From positions 124,001-188,000 of the forward strand of contig NZ_CP042582.1 in NCBI RefSeq assembly GCF_008728835.1: a DNA stretch of 64,000 bases, read 5' to 3'. Under the pieces are notes generated by a model, which saw nothing but the letters and a program-made list of their open reading frames with translations, ran no database searches and was not told where the DNA came from. Positions 8,874 through 17,329 of this stretch are shown piece after piece. Each line of letters begins with the position of its first letter. Position 1 is the stretch's first letter. The translations under genes were made by a program, and so were the position numbers. Source of the stretch: Hypericibacter adhaerens. GTDB taxonomy: Bacteria > Pseudomonadota > Alphaproteobacteria > Dongiales > Dongiaceae.

Positions 8874-9767
8874 TTAGTTCGTCGCTAGGTGATGGAGCGC
8901 CCAGTCTCGAAACAGGCGAATTTTGCGCTTTTTGGCTGCCTTGGAGGAGTGGCGCAGCATATAGCGGATCGGGACCGGGTAGCGATCGCCGAATGGCAGC
9001 ATGAGTGCCCCGGAATCCAAGTGTTGCTGGACGAAGATTGGCGCATCTAAGAAGATTCCCTCGCCTCGAAGGGCTGTCTCAACCGCAAAATGCGGGTCAT
9101 CGGTTACGATCATCCGGCGCGGTACCACCGATCCCAGACCAGCTGCTGACAGCCACGTTCCCCATTTGTCGTTGTAGACATCGCGGATCAACACCATCTG
9201 GCTGATGTCGCTCGGCTCGACGGGGCGTCCCAGCGACTTGCTGATCTGCGGGCTGCAGATCGGCACCATCGTTTCAATCAAGACCGGGTAGGCCTGGATG
9301 TCCGGCCAGTCTCCCTCATCGTGGCTGATAATGATGTCATAGCGTCCTAGGTCGCCGTTGATCGGCTCCCTGCCGATCACGGTGTGCGGGGTGATATCGG
9401 GGCATCGAGCAAGGAAACTCGCGATCTTGGGAGCAAGACGGTAGTGCGAGAAGAAGGGTGTCACGCGAATCACCAGCGTGTTCTCCTGCTCCTGCCCCGA
9501 TTTCATCAACCTCTCGGCCACGGCCGAAATGCTGTCGAGGGAGCGGCGCGTCACCTCGTACAGCTCTTTCCCCTGATCCGTCAGCTCGAAGCCCGACGGA
9601 ACGCGGCGAAACAAGCTCACATGCAGGAAATCCGAGAGAAGCCTCATCTGATGGCTTACGGCAGCCTGAGTGACGCAGAGCTCCTCAGCGGCCTTCGTAA
9701 AGCTCAGGTTGCGGGCTGCGGCCTCGAAACTTCGCAGCGCGTTCAGTGGCGGCAATTGACGTTTCAT
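8874..9767 (-). CDS. LysR-family transcriptional regulator (GcvA-like)
   Basis: A 297-residue regulator. Residues 1-65 form the winged helix-turn-helix (LNALRSFEAAARNLSFTKAA, then VTQAAVSHQMRLL); the rest is the LysR substrate-binding domain. The N-terminus KRQLPPLNALRSFEAAAR resembles the GcvA/AmpR subgroup. It is transcribed towards the catabolic operon and is the only regulator in that region, so it probably senses a pathway intermediate; it does not sit divergently at the operon promoter as LysR regulators often do. The operon's own promoter is left of the window. Confidence 0.9.
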   Translation of the reverse strand: MKRQLPPLNALRSFEAAARNLSFTKAAEELCVTQAAVSHQMRLLSDFLHVSLFRRVPSGFELTDQGKELYEVTRRSLDSISAVAERLMKSGQEQENTLVIRVTPFFSHYRLAPKIASFLARCPDITPHTVIGREPINGDLGRYDIIISHDEGDWPDIQAYPVLIETMVPICSPQISKSLGRPVEPSDISQMVLIRDVYNDKWGTWLSAAGLGSVVPRRMIVTDDPHFAVETALRGEGIFLDAPIFVQQHLDSGALMLPFGDRYPVPIRYMLRHSSKAAKKRKIRLFRDWALHHLATN

Positions 9768-10578
9768 CAGCGAGCGGCAATCCCAGCATACGGCGAAAGA
9801 AACTTATACTAGACCCCACGCAACGAGCATACCATAACCCATTGAGGCTGCGTGTTATCGATGCGGTTTAGCAGGGGGGTATGCGCGTTTTAGAAGCTGC
9901 GGAGGCGACGGCTTCCGGAGCGACGATGACACCACGGTGATGGAGCTCATCGGTTCGTGCCCTTGCGCGCCGATCATCCCATGAAATTGTCCTCTGACAA
10001 TTTGGCAAGTTCCCTTGACCGCCCGACGGGTCGCGACAAGCGGCGCGACGGGCGCCGCGGCTCCGGCTCAAGGTTCTCGGGGGCGTGATCCGTGGTGACG
10101 GCGCGACCTGGATCGTCGCGTGATAGGGGATAGCAATGCTTCAGATGCGCCGCCCGCCGGTCGAATGGCTTGTATTTCGGCGTTGGAGGTTTGGGCGGCG
10201 CGGCAGTTTCAAGCTGACGCAGCTGCTTGCGCGTCGCCGATCCACCAGAGTTCCCCTTCGAGCCTAAAAAATCCGAAGCTTTCGTCCATCGCCCGGCTTA
10301 GCCAACCGGAATTCAGCGGTGATCGTCGGTAAGGCTCGCGGCAATCCAGACAATCGTCATGGCCTCAAGCCTTGACGCACATGTCGCCCCATCGGCACCT
10401 ATGGGGTGCCCAGATTTGTTCGGAAAACTGGCGCACCATCAATGCTGGGAACGGGTACTCCGCGATCTATTGATTGGCGATCTCGTCTGCGCGCTGTAGG
10501 CGAGACGAACGCGGATTGTCGGGCTGCGTATGGGCCGATTTGACCGGAGAGACCATTGATCCAGGCTCGAAGCCTGCG
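9768..10578. other. Gene-poor stretch at the presumed left edge of the island
   Basis: These 811 bases hold no convincing gene. Bases 9768-9870 upstream of the LysR gene probably contain its promoter; a TATACT box-like hexamer is at about 9806. On the minus strand about 90 codons are open from roughly 10270 to 9980 (containing KPFDRRAAHLKHCYPLS), but they lack a start codon and a recognisable family, so this may be a decayed gene. Bases 10398-10437 hold the sequence repeated at the tRNA. The segment looks like remnant DNA from an older insertion. Confidence 0.5.
10398..10437. repeat. Left copy of the recombinase-end/tRNA-end repeat (candidate att site)
   Basis: Bases 10398-10423 match 39717-39742 at 24 of 26 positions. 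After 5 (left) or 3 (right) unmatched bases, TGGCGCACC at 10429-10437 matches 39746-39754 exactly. In the right copy this sequence is the last part of the large serine recombinase gene running into the 3' end of tRNA-Arg. The left copy therefore looks like the end of a second, related element, and TGGCGCACC is a candidate crossover core for the present island. Confidence 0.6.
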
Positions 10579-11046
10579 TCAGGAGAAGGAAGACCGGGCC
10601 AAGAACGTCCCGATCCAGATGCCGAGCTTCGCAGCGTGAGCTGCTTCCTCCTGGGGCACATAGTCTGTCGAGTATTGCCGATACGCTACCGCCCAGCCTT
10701 GGGCGACCATCCAGGCATTCAGATCCTCGGAGCCGAGATAGCAGACCGTGACCGTCCGGCCGTAACGGTCGGTGTCCCTCGGCTGGCAGGAAACAGGGCT
10801 CGAGCCGACATGATCGGCCAGGGCGAGCGCGGCCTTTTGACTGCAGCGATAGTCTTTCCCTTGCGCGTCCCTGCACAACTGCCGGCTCTCCGGCGCGTCG
10901 ATGCCGAAGAGTCTGACACGAGTTCCGTGTATTTCGATCGTATCGCCGTCGATGACGGAGGGGCGGCCTTGCAGATCAGCGGACTGCGCTGGCACGGCAA
11001 CCAGCAGAAAGGCGATGATGAGCACGCACACTTGGTTCGACCACAT
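10579..11046 (-). CDS. Secreted thermonuclease-like (SNase) endonuclease
   Basis: A 155-residue SNase-fold protein. The start at 11046 gives a clean signal peptide (MWSNQVCVLIIAFLLVAVPA then QSA); the open frame continues upstream without family-like sequence. Core motifs are VIDGDTIEI, VRLFGIDAPE (the Arg and Glu of the active site), CSQKAALALADHV and DRYGRTVTVCYLG. Such enzymes cut DNA or RNA with calcium in the periplasm or outside the cell. It is the first gene inside the presumed left boundary, and a frameshifted lipoprotein gene lies upstream on the same strand. Similar SNase genes are common accessory genes on plasmids and islands. Confidence 0.85.
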   Translation of the reverse strand: MWSNQVCVLIIAFLLVAVPAQSADLQGRPSVIDGDTIEIHGTRVRLFGIDAPESRQLCRDAQGKDYRCSQKAALALADHVGSSPVSCQPRDTDRYGRTVTVCYLGSEDLNAWMVAQGWAVAYRQYSTDYVPQEEAAHAAKLGIWIGTFLARSSFS

Positions 11047-11199
11047 GACCTGCTGGCTCAACTGCTTCCGGCGATCCTCGAGCCACATGTCATGGGTGCC
11101 GATCGCAGGTGACGGCTTGCTCCGTTCGGCCACTCGCCAGGGTGTAAATTCGGCTGGGCTAGTCCCAGAACCGCGAGAGGCAGCTCGCATCAACTGGAC

Positions 11200-11570
11200 T
11201 CAGGCAGCGCAATTGTTGCCCTCATAGCGCCAGGACGTGATTTTCCCATTTGTGATAGTAAACGTCGTCTTACAGTTGAGATTGATGGTCTGCGGCGGGG
11301 ATCCACCAATTGGCGTGGTCGTCGCATATGTTCCGTAATAGGTCGTCTGATATGTCGGCTCGACCCCGGGCAAGTAGGCCTGGCTCGATCGATGGTAGGT
11401 CAGATATTTCTGTCCGCCACTTTCGTAGACCTGATCTGGCGGACCCCATTGGGCGACTAGATCTTGCTCAGTGCTGTTCATCCAACTGTTGAGCACCTTT
11501 TCGTAGCCTGCCGACGTAGCGCAGCCCAAAGCGCGACTGTAGTGACAAGAACAAAGAATACGCGTTTCAT
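11200..11570 (-). pseudogene. Small lipoprotein gene split by a one-base frameshift in its signal peptide
   Basis: From the ATG at 11570 (GGGGGAA ribosome site just upstream) the frame encodes a signal-like MKRVFFVLVTTVAL. The next frame, from about 11530 to 11200, encodes LGCATSAGYEKVLNSWMNST and about 100 more residues ending CKTTFTITNGKITSWRYEG. Restoring one base at the AAA run near 11528-11530 (plus strand) would join them as VALLGCAT, a perfect lipobox with Cys as the lipidated residue. The mature part resembles small outer-membrane lipoproteins with a C-terminal SmpA/BamE-like strand pattern, which is a weak resemblance. Either the gene is recently broken or this is a sequencing error. 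Confidence 0.65.
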
Positions 11571-12236
11571 TGCATTCCCCCGCTTAACCGTATGCTGTCG
11601 GCCCGGACCTCTTGAAACTCCCCGAGATCCATCATTGACGATAAAGCTATGACACAGGCAATGGGAGAAAAAGCAATAGGATTCAACCCTTCGGATTGCT
11701 ACCGCTGCCCAGAGCGGCTATTCCGGCTTTCGCATTGCACTATTCCAAACTGGCGGCTCCGTAGGAGAACGCTGCGCCTGCCAACATGGCTCGCATCGCC
11801 GCCTTTAACCAAGATGGCAACAACTTCAACGGGCATTTCCTGCCGCCCGCTTTAATCATAGTATGGACGCTACAGCCACAGCAGCGCTTGGGCAAGAACC
11901 CCGCCGTTCGTAACCGACAGCGCAGTCATCCGGGGGATTCCTTGAACTATTGGCTCGACCTCTTCACACCATATACTTGGAACCGATTCCGAGATCACGG
12001 TGCGACGACCTCTGGCTTTCGCCCTCGGCAGAGAAAGGCTGCATTTGAACGAGTGAAGCGTGGCGACCTTAGCAGTGCGCACGGCTCTCGCCGCGCGCCG
12101 GCTGCGTGTGTGAGTCGGGGCGGGACAGTGCACTCACCACCGCATGATCGCCGGGACGCGGTACGCGACGCTGTCGGAAGCAAGCTGATCAATGTTGCCG
12201 GGCAGGCAGGAAGAAGCGCTTCAGCCCTGTCTTGCC
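11571..12236. other. Gene-poor stretch with one gene fragment
   Basis: Apart from the EVE-like fragment at 11942-12073, I see no supported gene in these 666 bases. Composition is more AT-rich than the flanks from 11580 to 11900. Several frames are open by chance but show no family-like sequence or ribosome site. This looks like eroded accessory DNA between the nuclease genes and the defence operon. Confidence 0.5.
11942..12073 (+). pseudogene. Truncated EVE-domain (PUA-like) protein fragment
   Basis: Starting from a TTG at 11942 the frame reads NYWLDLFTPYTWNRFRDHGA and then TSGFRPRQRKAAFERVKRGD, which resembles the start of EVE/PUA-like domain proteins that bind modified bases. After about 44 codons the similarity stops and the frame continues as unrelated Arg/Ala-rich sequence. 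The usual continuation (a LLCYLTG-type strand and GVLEV) is missing, so only the N-terminal part remains. EVE proteins are common in defence islands, so it may be a relic of an earlier defence gene. No ribosome site is obvious. Confidence 0.5.
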
Positions 12237-12764
12237 CTAACCTTGCGCCGACTGCCGGCGCGCCACTTCCTGCTCGATCGCGGCAAGCTCGCGTTCCCAC
12301 CATGCGATGGCCTCGCTGAGGACGTCGCGAGCATCATCGCCTTCCCACGTCCCGTCGAGAAGCGGCCGGTAGATGTTCTCGCCAATCTTCCCGACGTGAG
12401 CGAACCTCACGGGAGGGCCGCCATCCACCGGCTGGGCAGTGAATTCCACCGCAAGGGCGACCTCTGCGAGGGGGTGAACGTCGCTGCGATATTCCTTAAG
12501 CAGATTGTTGCGCTCGCGCTCGATGAACTCGCGGAAGATCTCGTGCTTCGGGTCCGCGCTTTTCCACTGCTTGAACGCGGCGTCGGCGGCCTGCTTGATG
12601 ATTTGGTCCCCACCGTCCACTTTGTCGAGGACGTGGCCGACAGCCCTGATCAGGGCAACGGCTGCGGCCCAGTGAATGCGCCATCGCTGGATGTCTGTTT
12701 CCTCTTCCAGCAGCGACAGCGCCACACGGCAGTCATCGAGAACTTCGCGGGCCTTAACCGTCAC
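12237..12764 (-). CDS. Hypothetical helical protein next to the Druantia operon
   Basis: A 175-residue, mostly helical soluble protein with a GTG start at 12764. It contains RWRIHWAAAVALIRAVGHVL and FIERERNNLLKEYRSDVH, with an Arg-rich central segment of the kind seen in HEPN-fold proteins, but no family can be named. It is 75 bases downstream of the gene at 12840-13697 on the same strand, so the two probably form an operon divergent from the Druantia-like genes. A role in defence or in its control is a guess from position. Confidence 0.65.
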   Translation of the reverse strand: MTVKAREVLDDCRVALSLLEEETDIQRWRIHWAAAVALIRAVGHVLDKVDGGDQIIKQAADAAFKQWKSADPKHEIFREFIERERNNLLKEYRSDVHPLAEVALAVEFTAQPVDGGPPVRFAHVGKIGENIYRPLLDGTWEGDDARDVLSEAIAWWERELAAIEQEVARRQSAQG

Positions 12765-12839
12765 GGGAAATCCTCCGCGGTCAGACAGGTCTCGGCTTGC
12801 TGGCCGGCGCGGAACGAGCTGGCGGCGATGTTATGCATC

Positions 12840-13697
12840 CTAGAAGCCGTCCTCGGGAACGCCGCCGAGGAGGAGTTCCGTGGTCGGGTCGGAAGTCGCG
12901 ACGCGCCGGCCGGGTTCTTCGAGCTGTCTCACCAGCGCGGTCAGAAGCTGTTCGGACAAAACGGACGAGGCCGAATCTGGCGGAGGCATTGGTTTCACTT
13001 TCCAGTCCGCCAAGCGCTTCAGCGCGGCAAAGTCTACGCCGTCCACATGCTCGCGCAACACCATGATGCGTCGCTCAGGGTTCAGAGGATCGCCGACCTC
13101 GGTGCATCCCCGGGGCAAGCCAAGCGTCTCCTCCAGATCCTCCAGAGACAGCTGCAGCGCCTCCATCCCTATTGGCGTAAGCGCCCTCCCCAGACACGTC
13201 TGGTACGGGAATGCCTCCGCACAGGCGAGCACGATCCTTGCGAGCTTTGCCACATGCTCGTGGCAGCAGTTAGCGACATCGCGGTTCATCAAGGCGGGCG
13301 GGACGCGTTCAGCGTTGCCCGCGAAGCGGTATGACCACCGTCCGCGACCAAGCAAACTCCCGACGAGAGAGATTCGTCCCTCCTTCTGCGAAAAGTTCCG
13401 CAGACCCAGAAAGAAGGCAGCCGCGGGATCGGCTGAAAGGAGGCGCCGCTGGCTGTCCCACCACTCGGCAAAGTCCGGGACCCTTGCCATTTCCTTCTGC
13501 AGCAGGAATGTTACGCTGCGCGCGGCGGCCAAGAACGCGTTCAGCTCATAGCCGAACCTGTCCCTGTCGCGCTGCTTCGCAAGACGGCGGGCAAAATATT
13601 TGGCCTCGAGGAGGCGCTCCTCGACCAGGAGTAGGCTGGTTAGGCGGATCCGGTACACTGGCGCTACCGTAGCGTGTGGGCTAGAGAACTTGAGCAC
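12840..13697 (-). CDS. Hypothetical HEPN-like protein, divergent from DruM
   Basis: A 285-residue soluble protein starting at a GTG at 13697. The N-terminal half (LNAFLAAARSVTFLLQKEM, then VPDFAEWW) is helical; residues around NRDVANCCHEH give an Arg-x6-His spacing like a HEPN ribonuclease motif, which is suggestive only. The C-terminal part includes PLNPERRIMVLREHVDG and a short acidic tail. It has a 241-base divergent promoter region with the cytosine methylase gene. It may be an accessory of the defence operon or an older independent gene. No confident family call. Confidence 0.6.
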   Translation of the reverse strand: MLKFSSPHATVAPVYRIRLTSLLLVEERLLEAKYFARRLAKQRDRDRFGYELNAFLAAARSVTFLLQKEMARVPDFAEWWDSQRRLLSADPAAAFFLGLRNFSQKEGRISLVGSLLGRGRWSYRFAGNAERVPPALMNRDVANCCHEHVAKLARIVLACAEAFPYQTCLGRALTPIGMEALQLSLEDLEETLGLPRGCTEVGDPLNPERRIMVLREHVDGVDFAALKRLADWKVKPMPPPDSASSVLSEQLLTALVRQLEEPGRRVATSDPTTELLLGGVPEDGF

Positions 13698-13938
13698 CTT
13701 TAGTCTATACTATCCTCGGACTGCCACACAGGACCTCATCGCCTCGGAAACGCGCCGATTCTACCGGCGCTCAGTCGTCTGGAGCTTGAGTGGCCAGGCG
13801 CGCTTAATAAGGAGGGGATCTGCGGGAATCGGACCAGACCCGCAGGCCGTGACGGAGGACGATGGGGCGTAGTGCATTTCCACGATATCGAGGCAGCGAT
13901 CACGGCAGCTGCGTGCCCTGCCGCCGGGGCAGCGTGTC
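13698..13938. promoter_or_regulatory. Divergent promoter region between HEPN-like operon and Druantia-like operon
   Basis: This 241-base region separates oppositely directed genes and must hold the promoter of each. AATAAGGAGGGGA near 13806 is a strong ribosome-site-like string, but it is too far from the methylase start at 13939 to serve it. I see no convincing operator palindrome. Confidence 0.4.
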
Positions 13939-15117
13939 ATGACCCTGAAGGCCGTGTCGCTGTTCAGCGGGGCCGGCGGATTCTGCGAGGGCGTACGCCT
14001 CGCGGGCTGGAAAGTTGTCTGCGCCGTTGAGTCGGATGCTCAGGCGTGCTTAACGCATGCCGCCAATTTCGGCGACGTCGCCCTGTTCAAGGGCGACATT
14101 GTCCGTTTCCTGCACGATGAGCAGCCGGGCGTGCCAAGCCTGCGCGAGTTGGCCGACCGCAAGATCGACATGGTTTACGGGGGTCCGCCGTGCCAGGGTT
14201 TCAGCCAGATTGGCCCCCGCAACCTCGCTGATCCACGGAACCGCCTGTACGAGGAGTTTGTTCGCGTCGTCCGTCTTCTGCGGCCGCGCGCCTTTGTGAT
14301 GGAGAATGTTCCGAACATGGTGGCCATGAAGAATGGCCATTTCAAAACCAGGATCCTCGATGCGTTCCGGGAAGCTGGATATTCACGGACGGCGATCCTC
14401 CCAGTCATCGCCTCGGATTTCGGGGTCCCGCAGCACCGTCGACGCGTCATAGTTTTCGGCATCCGCGACAGACTGCCGTTCACCGGGGATTTCAAAGAAA
14501 CCATCAAGGCGCTGGTCGGGCGGGAGAAATCGGACACGATCGTCACTGTCCGCGAAGCGCTTTCTGATCTTCCCGAAACCGTGTCGGAGGACGATGGGCC
14601 GCTACCCTATCCAAGGAAGCCCGGTGGCCGCTACTCCGACTTCCAGAAACTCATGCGCCTCGATTGGGATCATGAGCTGCTGACCTCCGCACGCAAGCGA
14701 AAGAATCTCTCCGAGGACGCGCTTCACAATCATCATACGAAGGAGATCGAGGCTCGCCGCAGGAAGATCATCGCCGCCATCCGCCCCGGCGCCCGCGGCG
14801 ATTCCCTTCCGGCCGCTCTCTGGAATGGCACACGCGGACACAAATGGCGCCGCCTGGATCCCGAAAAGCCCTCCTACACGATCCTCGCGCAAATGCATCG
14901 GGACCTGTCCGAATGGATCCACCCGACACACAACCGCTGGATCACGGTCCGTGAGGCGGCGCGGCTTCAGTCCTTTCACGACGGCTTCATCTTCCACGGC
15001 AGCGAGTGGCAGCAGCTGAAGCAGGTCGGCAACGCGGTTCCTCCGCTCATGGGGCGTGCGGTTGCTCGCGCCGTTTCGGGCTTGCTGGAGCAGATGCCCC
15101 GCAAGGCAAGCCGTTAG
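13939..15117 (+). CDS. druM: DNA (cytosine-5) methyltransferase, DruM-like
   Basis: A 392-residue C5-cytosine methyltransferase. Motif I is VSLFSGAGGF at residues 6-15, motif IV GGPPCQGFSQ carries the catalytic Cys85, motif VI VMENVPNM holds Glu122, motif VIII is DFGVPQHRRRVIVFG, and the C-terminus has the motif IX/X pair TVREAARLQSFHD and QVGNAVPPLMGRAVA. The recognition sequence cannot be predicted from this. It opens an operon that continues with DruF-, DruG- and DruE-like genes. The set methylase plus two unknowns plus a giant DUF1998 helicase matches Druantia type II as I recall it. It would mark self DNA. Confidence 0.85.
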   Translation: MTLKAVSLFSGAGGFCEGVRLAGWKVVCAVESDAQACLTHAANFGDVALFKGDIVRFLHDEQPGVPSLRELADRKIDMVYGGPPCQGFSQIGPRNLADPRNRLYEEFVRVVRLLRPRAFVMENVPNMVAMKNGHFKTRILDAFREAGYSRTAILPVIASDFGVPQHRRRVIVFGIRDRLPFTGDFKETIKALVGREKSDTIVTVREALSDLPETVSEDDGPLPYPRKPGGRYSDFQKLMRLDWDHELLTSARKRKNLSEDALHNHHTKEIEARRRKIIAAIRPGARGDSLPAALWNGTRGHKWRRLDPEKPSYTILAQMHRDLSEWIHPTHNRWITVREAARLQSFHDGFIFHGSEWQQLKQVGNAVPPLMGRAVARAVSGLLEQMPRKASR

Positions 15118-15124
15118 GGCCGAC

Positions 15125-17329
15125 ATGAAGGGACTGGTTCTTCTGGTGATGGCTGGACTGCTTGCTGCACTGGCCATGATGCTCGGCCTTTGGAGTTGGC
15201 GGCGGCTGTCGCGTACCGCGAGCTTCGAGACGGCGCGGCGTGCTGCAGGCGTCGCCCTCCGGGCACCCGGACCGCAATTGGCGGGCGGCGACGCCGATCT
15301 GGGCAGAGAAAGCCAGCGCACCAGCCCCAGTGCTCGAACGATGCTGGACACCATGGGCGGCACCACACCCGCTATCTCCGTGGAGCCGGCGCCAAACGGC
15401 CCGAAAATGGCGGACCCGACGCAGACCCTCGATGAGGAAGAGGGGCCGGAACAAAAGGATGTGCCGCACGAGGAGGCCGAGCGATCGGAGCCGGGTATTC
15501 CTGTCCCGCTGCCTCCATCGGCGGAGGATGCCACAGCGCCAGCGGCTCCGGTGCCCGATGGCAGCGGAGCGGACAGTGCAGAGCCGGGCCTGTCACCGGC
15601 TGATGACGTCGGACCGGTTCCGGTGACTGCCGATCAGGGCGCAATACAGGAGACGGATAGCCTCACTCTTCCGTCCCGCGCTGCTGAAGATCAGGACCGC
15701 GCTGCCCCGGTGCTGGCCCCATCCGGTACGGCTGGCGCGCCCTGCGGCGCCACTCCGGCCAAAGCGGAGGGCGCGGGCGATTCGCCAGAGGGGGACTTCC
15801 CGGTCGAGGTGGCTGGCGCCGATCAGCCGGCTTTGCCTGGTGCAGAACCGGGCACTGGCGAACACGGTCCCGCGGCCCCTCCATCATCAGCGGAGGAGCG
15901 CTCACCAGAAAGTACCGGCTATGTAGAGCCTGAATCCTGTTCCGACGTAGCGCAGGACTCCATGCCGGAGTCTGGGCCGGCGGTCCGGCGACGGCAGCCT
16001 GCGGTCCATCGCGATCGTAGAGGAAAGCGCCGCACAGTTGCGGCCGCTGGAACATCGCCAGAGCCAGTCGCGGCTGCTCCAGGACCGGCAACCCGTCCAC
16101 CGGCCGAAGCCAAGCTGCGCCTGTCGCTTCATCCGATCCACCGCACGGCGCGGCTATCCGTTGTGCTGACGCGTCCGGACGGCTTCCCAGCACGCGTAAA
16201 GGTTCTCGAAGCCGGCAGCGATGCGGTCGAAGCCTATGACGAGCAGCGTTACGACGATCTGGATCTGCCGTGGACGAGCGGGTTCCTTGACGGGGAGCTG
16301 CGCCTTACGAGCACTGACGGATTCCAATGGCTTCGGAGCGCACGGCAGGTCCACATCTTCGCGCAAGATCCGAACGAACCCGAGCTGATCTCAACGAGCG
16401 CGGCAAGGGCCGGCATCGCGCATACGCTGATCTGCCGGTCCGGCGATGCAGAGACCGTCCGCCTGGCCGCGGCTGCGACGGGCTCCCCTGAGCTCCAGAC
16501 CCACGAGCATTGGCAGGGCATCCCCGGCGGCTGGCTCGTGCTGTCCGGCTACACCCCGGCCCACGCCGCGACGCCGCCGCTATCCGCAGGGTTCCGGACG
16601 ATGGACCCAGGTGAGGGGCTGGAGATCAGCTTTGAAGGTGGGCTCGCGGTCAGAGGCCGTGCCTACGCCGCCGGCCATCCTCCGCGCATCATCGTCACGC
16701 CAGCGCCGGGCGCTGCCTCAGTCACGATCGGCGGCATCGCGGCGGAGCTCTCGTCGGACGGCGCCTGGACCGCGCCTGGGTGGGACAAGCCCGGCCAGCA
16801 CATGGTCGACATCGTCCCCGGGCCTTCTGTGTCCTACGAGATTGCTGCCGATCCCTGGCTGTCCGGCGGCTGGGACTTCTGGGACGCCCATCCCCAGCGA
16901 TTCGGCAATGGCGCGGGGGAGCCCTGGGCGCGGGCGAGAATCTGCGGTGCGCTCATCCGCGGACCAGCCGACGAAACGGTGCTCGCCGCCGAGACCCAGC
17001 AGACACTCGTCGCGCTAGGCGCCAGAGCAGGCGCCACGCCGCTCCGTCCGCGCGCCGACTCCACCGTCTCCGTCGGCCTCGTGGCCGAACCGCCCGCTTT
17101 TCTGCTTTCGGCGACTGGTCCCCGCCGGTCGCAAGGCCGCGTCATCTGGCTCGGCCTCACACCCGCACAGAATCCATCCCGGCGGCACGACGCGGAGTGG
17201 GTCGCCATTGTGCGGAGCGCAGCCGCGCGGCGCCTGCCTCTCGTCCAGGCCGATGCGCCCGGCGAGGCGGCCTGGCGGAAGGCCAAGGAGCGCGCCCGCC
17301 GGCTCAGGAACAGGAGGCCGCGCCCATGA
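15125..17329 (+). CDS. druF: Membrane-anchored protein with long disordered region, DruF-like
   Basis: A 734-residue protein starting 7 bases after the methylase stop. Residues 1-22 form one membrane anchor (GLVLLVMAGLLAALAMMLGL). Residues 60-330 are Pro/Ala/Glu/Gly-rich and probably unstructured. A folded C-terminal domain begins near residue 345 (LSLHPIHRTARLSVVLTRPD) and runs to a basic tail. I recognise no enzymatic motif. By position between DruM and the short protein before DruE it is called DruF; that naming rests on operon order. A membrane-tethered component with a long linker is a striking design for a defence protein and may be specific to this subtype. Confidence 0.6.
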   Translation: MKGLVLLVMAGLLAALAMMLGLWSWRRLSRTASFETARRAAGVALRAPGPQLAGGDADLGRESQRTSPSARTMLDTMGGTTPAISVEPAPNGPKMADPTQTLDEEEGPEQKDVPHEEAERSEPGIPVPLPPSAEDATAPAAPVPDGSGADSAEPGLSPADDVGPVPVTADQGAIQETDSLTLPSRAAEDQDRAAPVLAPSGTAGAPCGATPAKAEGAGDSPEGDFPVEVAGADQPALPGAEPGTGEHGPAAPPSSAEERSPESTGYVEPESCSDVAQDSMPESGPAVRRRQPAVHRDRRGKRRTVAAAGTSPEPVAAAPGPATRPPAEAKLRLSLHPIHRTARLSVVLTRPDGFPARVKVLEAGSDAVEAYDEQRYDDLDLPWTSGFLDGELRLTSTDGFQWLRSARQVHIFAQDPNEPELISTSAARAGIAHTLICRSGDAETVRLAAAATGSPELQTHEHWQGIPGGWLVLSGYTPAHAATPPLSAGFRTMDPGEGLEISFEGGLAVRGRAYAAGHPPRIIVTPAPGAASVTIGGIAAELSSDGAWTAPGWDKPGQHMVDIVPGPSVSYEIAADPWLSGGWDFWDAHPQRFGNGAGEPWARARICGALIRGPADETVLAAETQQTLVALGARAGATPLRPRADSTVSVGLVAEPPAFLLSATGPRRSQGRVIWLGLTPAQNPSRRHDAEWVAIVRSAAARRLPLVQADAPGEAAWRKAKERARRLRNRRPRP

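Noticed and set aside
9868-10376. Small open frames in the left edge region
   Set aside because: No start with a ribosome site, no family-like sequence; more likely decayed DNA.
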